6,656 bases of DNA from Acidobacteriota bacterium. GTDB lineage: Bacteria; Acidobacteriota; Terriglobia; UBA7540. The stretch covers positions 1 through 6,656 of the forward strand of contig JAJYHU010000422.1 of the NCBI GenBank assembly GCA_021784615.1. The letters run 5' to 3'. The notes beneath the pieces are model-generated. The model made no database searches. It worked only from the letters and a program-made list of their open reading frames with translations, and was not told where the DNA came from. Positions 6,067 to 6,656 of this stretch are shown piece by piece. The stretch's first letter is position 1, and each line of letters begins with the position of its first letter. The position numbers were made by a program, and so were the translations under genes.

Positions 6067-6632
6067 GCCTCAGCAGCTGGTTCAGCGGCCAGCAAAACGC
6101 TCGATCGGCCCGGCTTTCGGGATTTTTGGGGTGGCTTTCCGGGCGGGAAAAGAGCGCCCAACACCTGGCTGTGAATCTCGCTGCTCTCCTTCGCAATTTC
6201 CTCGATGGAAGCGTTTTCAGGATACGGAACTCTGTGCCGAAGGTCATTGAGCAGGCGTCCGTCCTCCCGCAGACCGATCTCAAGATCTTTGTACGCCTGG
6301 AAATGCTTGGCGACTCCCCGCCGCGAGCCTTGCAGGGTCTTCCAGGATGCGTTGATCTGCTCCCGGTATTCCTGGAGGAGCATCCGTCCTTTCTCAAAAT
6401 CGTTGTGGTCGTAGGATGCGATGGCGGTAAGCAGCTTCATCCTGGCCAAGCGAATCCGCAATCGCGCTTTTTTGCCGGGATTCTTTTCCCGCTCGATCTT
6501 TGCCACAAGCTTCTCTTCTTTTTCTTTGCTCGGTCGGGACTCCCTGTGGAACGCAAAGCAGGGCGCCTGTCCCCAAACGACAAAGGAGAGGAGCGCAGCG
6601 CCGAGAAAAGCTTTCGAGTTCATCACAGACAT
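6063..6632 (-). CDS. secreted helical protein, paralogue of the next gene
   Basis: The protein has 189 residues from the ATG at 6630-6632, or 186 from the in-frame ATG at 6621-6623. The second start gives a cleaner signal peptide (MNSKAFLGAALLSFVVWGQAPCFA) and lies downstream of the TATAAT hexamer, so I prefer it. The Sec signal probably ends at CFA before FHRES. QAPC is a poor lipobox, so a lipoprotein is unlikely. The mature part is basic and helical: EKEEKLVAKIEREKNPGKKARLRIRLARMKLL (about 37-68), LLQEYREQINASW (85-97), DLEIGLREDGRLLNDLRH, and IEEIAKESSEIHSQVLGALF, followed by a Pro/Ser/Ala-rich end. No enzyme motif is seen and no family name is recalled. The first gene of the minus-strand cluster, it is coupled to the next by ATGA. 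Such small envelope proteins may act in stress sensing or cell-surface assembly, but nothing here shows it. Confidence 0.75.
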   Translation of the reverse strand: MSVMNSKAFLGAALLSFVVWGQAPCFAFHRESRPSKEKEEKLVAKIEREKNPGKKARLRIRLARMKLLTAIASYDHNDFEKGRMLLQEYREQINASWKTLQGSRRGVAKHFQAYKDLEIGLREDGRLLNDLRHRVPYPENASIEEIAKESSEIHSQVLGALFPPGKPPQKSRKPGRSSVLLAAEPAAEA

Positions 6633-6636
6633 TATA
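6631..6636 (-). promoter_or_regulatory. candidate -10 box (TATAAT) for the minus-strand cluster
   Basis: Read on the - strand, 6636-6631 is TATAAT, a perfect sigma-70-type -10 hexamer. Its distance to the ATG at 6623 is 7 nt, so a transcript starting there would be leaderless or nearly so. A -35 element would fall at or beyond the window edge and cannot be judged. The hexamer overlaps the alternative ATG at 6632. Confidence 0.35.
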
Positions 6637-6656
6637 ACGACAACGGACGTCCCATG

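Overview
This window looks like a carbohydrate-degradation locus followed by an unrelated, oppositely oriented three-gene cluster. It comes from a G+C-rich bacterium. The mix of a Tat-exported five-bladed propeller glycosidase-like protein, an exported-type aldose epimerase, NAGLU-like and rhamnosidase-like remnants, and small paralogous secreted helical proteins fits an Acidobacteriota genome best. Verrucomicrobiota or Planctomycetota cannot be excluded from the sequence alone. No rRNA, tRNA, IS element or CRISPR array was seen.

Positions 1-1643 (+ strand) hold a short open frame that may be the end of an upstream gene, then a strongly damaged region. Read piecewise in three frames, this region gives the start of a GH106-type (alpha-L-rhamnosidase-like) protein, then a later piece of the same family, then the middle of a GH89 alpha-N-acetylglucosaminidase, then the GH89 C-terminus. 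At least three internal deletions and one small frame break have collapsed two large glycosidase genes into about 1.5 kb. The GH106-to-GH89 join is in frame, so a 1071-nt uninterrupted frame (470-1540) now carries parts of both.

Positions 1699-4557 (+ strand) hold two apparently intact genes. The first is a Tat-signal protein of about 502 residues with SxDGxxW propeller motifs and a C-terminal beta-sandwich. The second is a 380-residue aldose 1-epimerase with all expected active-site residues. With the two upstream remnants they look like a former polysaccharide or glycoconjugate utilisation operon that has lost its two large exo-glycosidases.

Positions 6632-4638 (- strand) hold three tightly packed genes: two secreted helical proteins that look like diverged tandem paralogues (joined by an ATGA stop/start overlap), then a zincin metallopeptidase-like protein with HEMLH plus a downstream histidine (SprT/YgjP-like), whose ATG overlaps the preceding gene by 29 nt. 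A perfect TATAAT hexamer lies just before the first gene. The two clusters converge at about 4558-4637.
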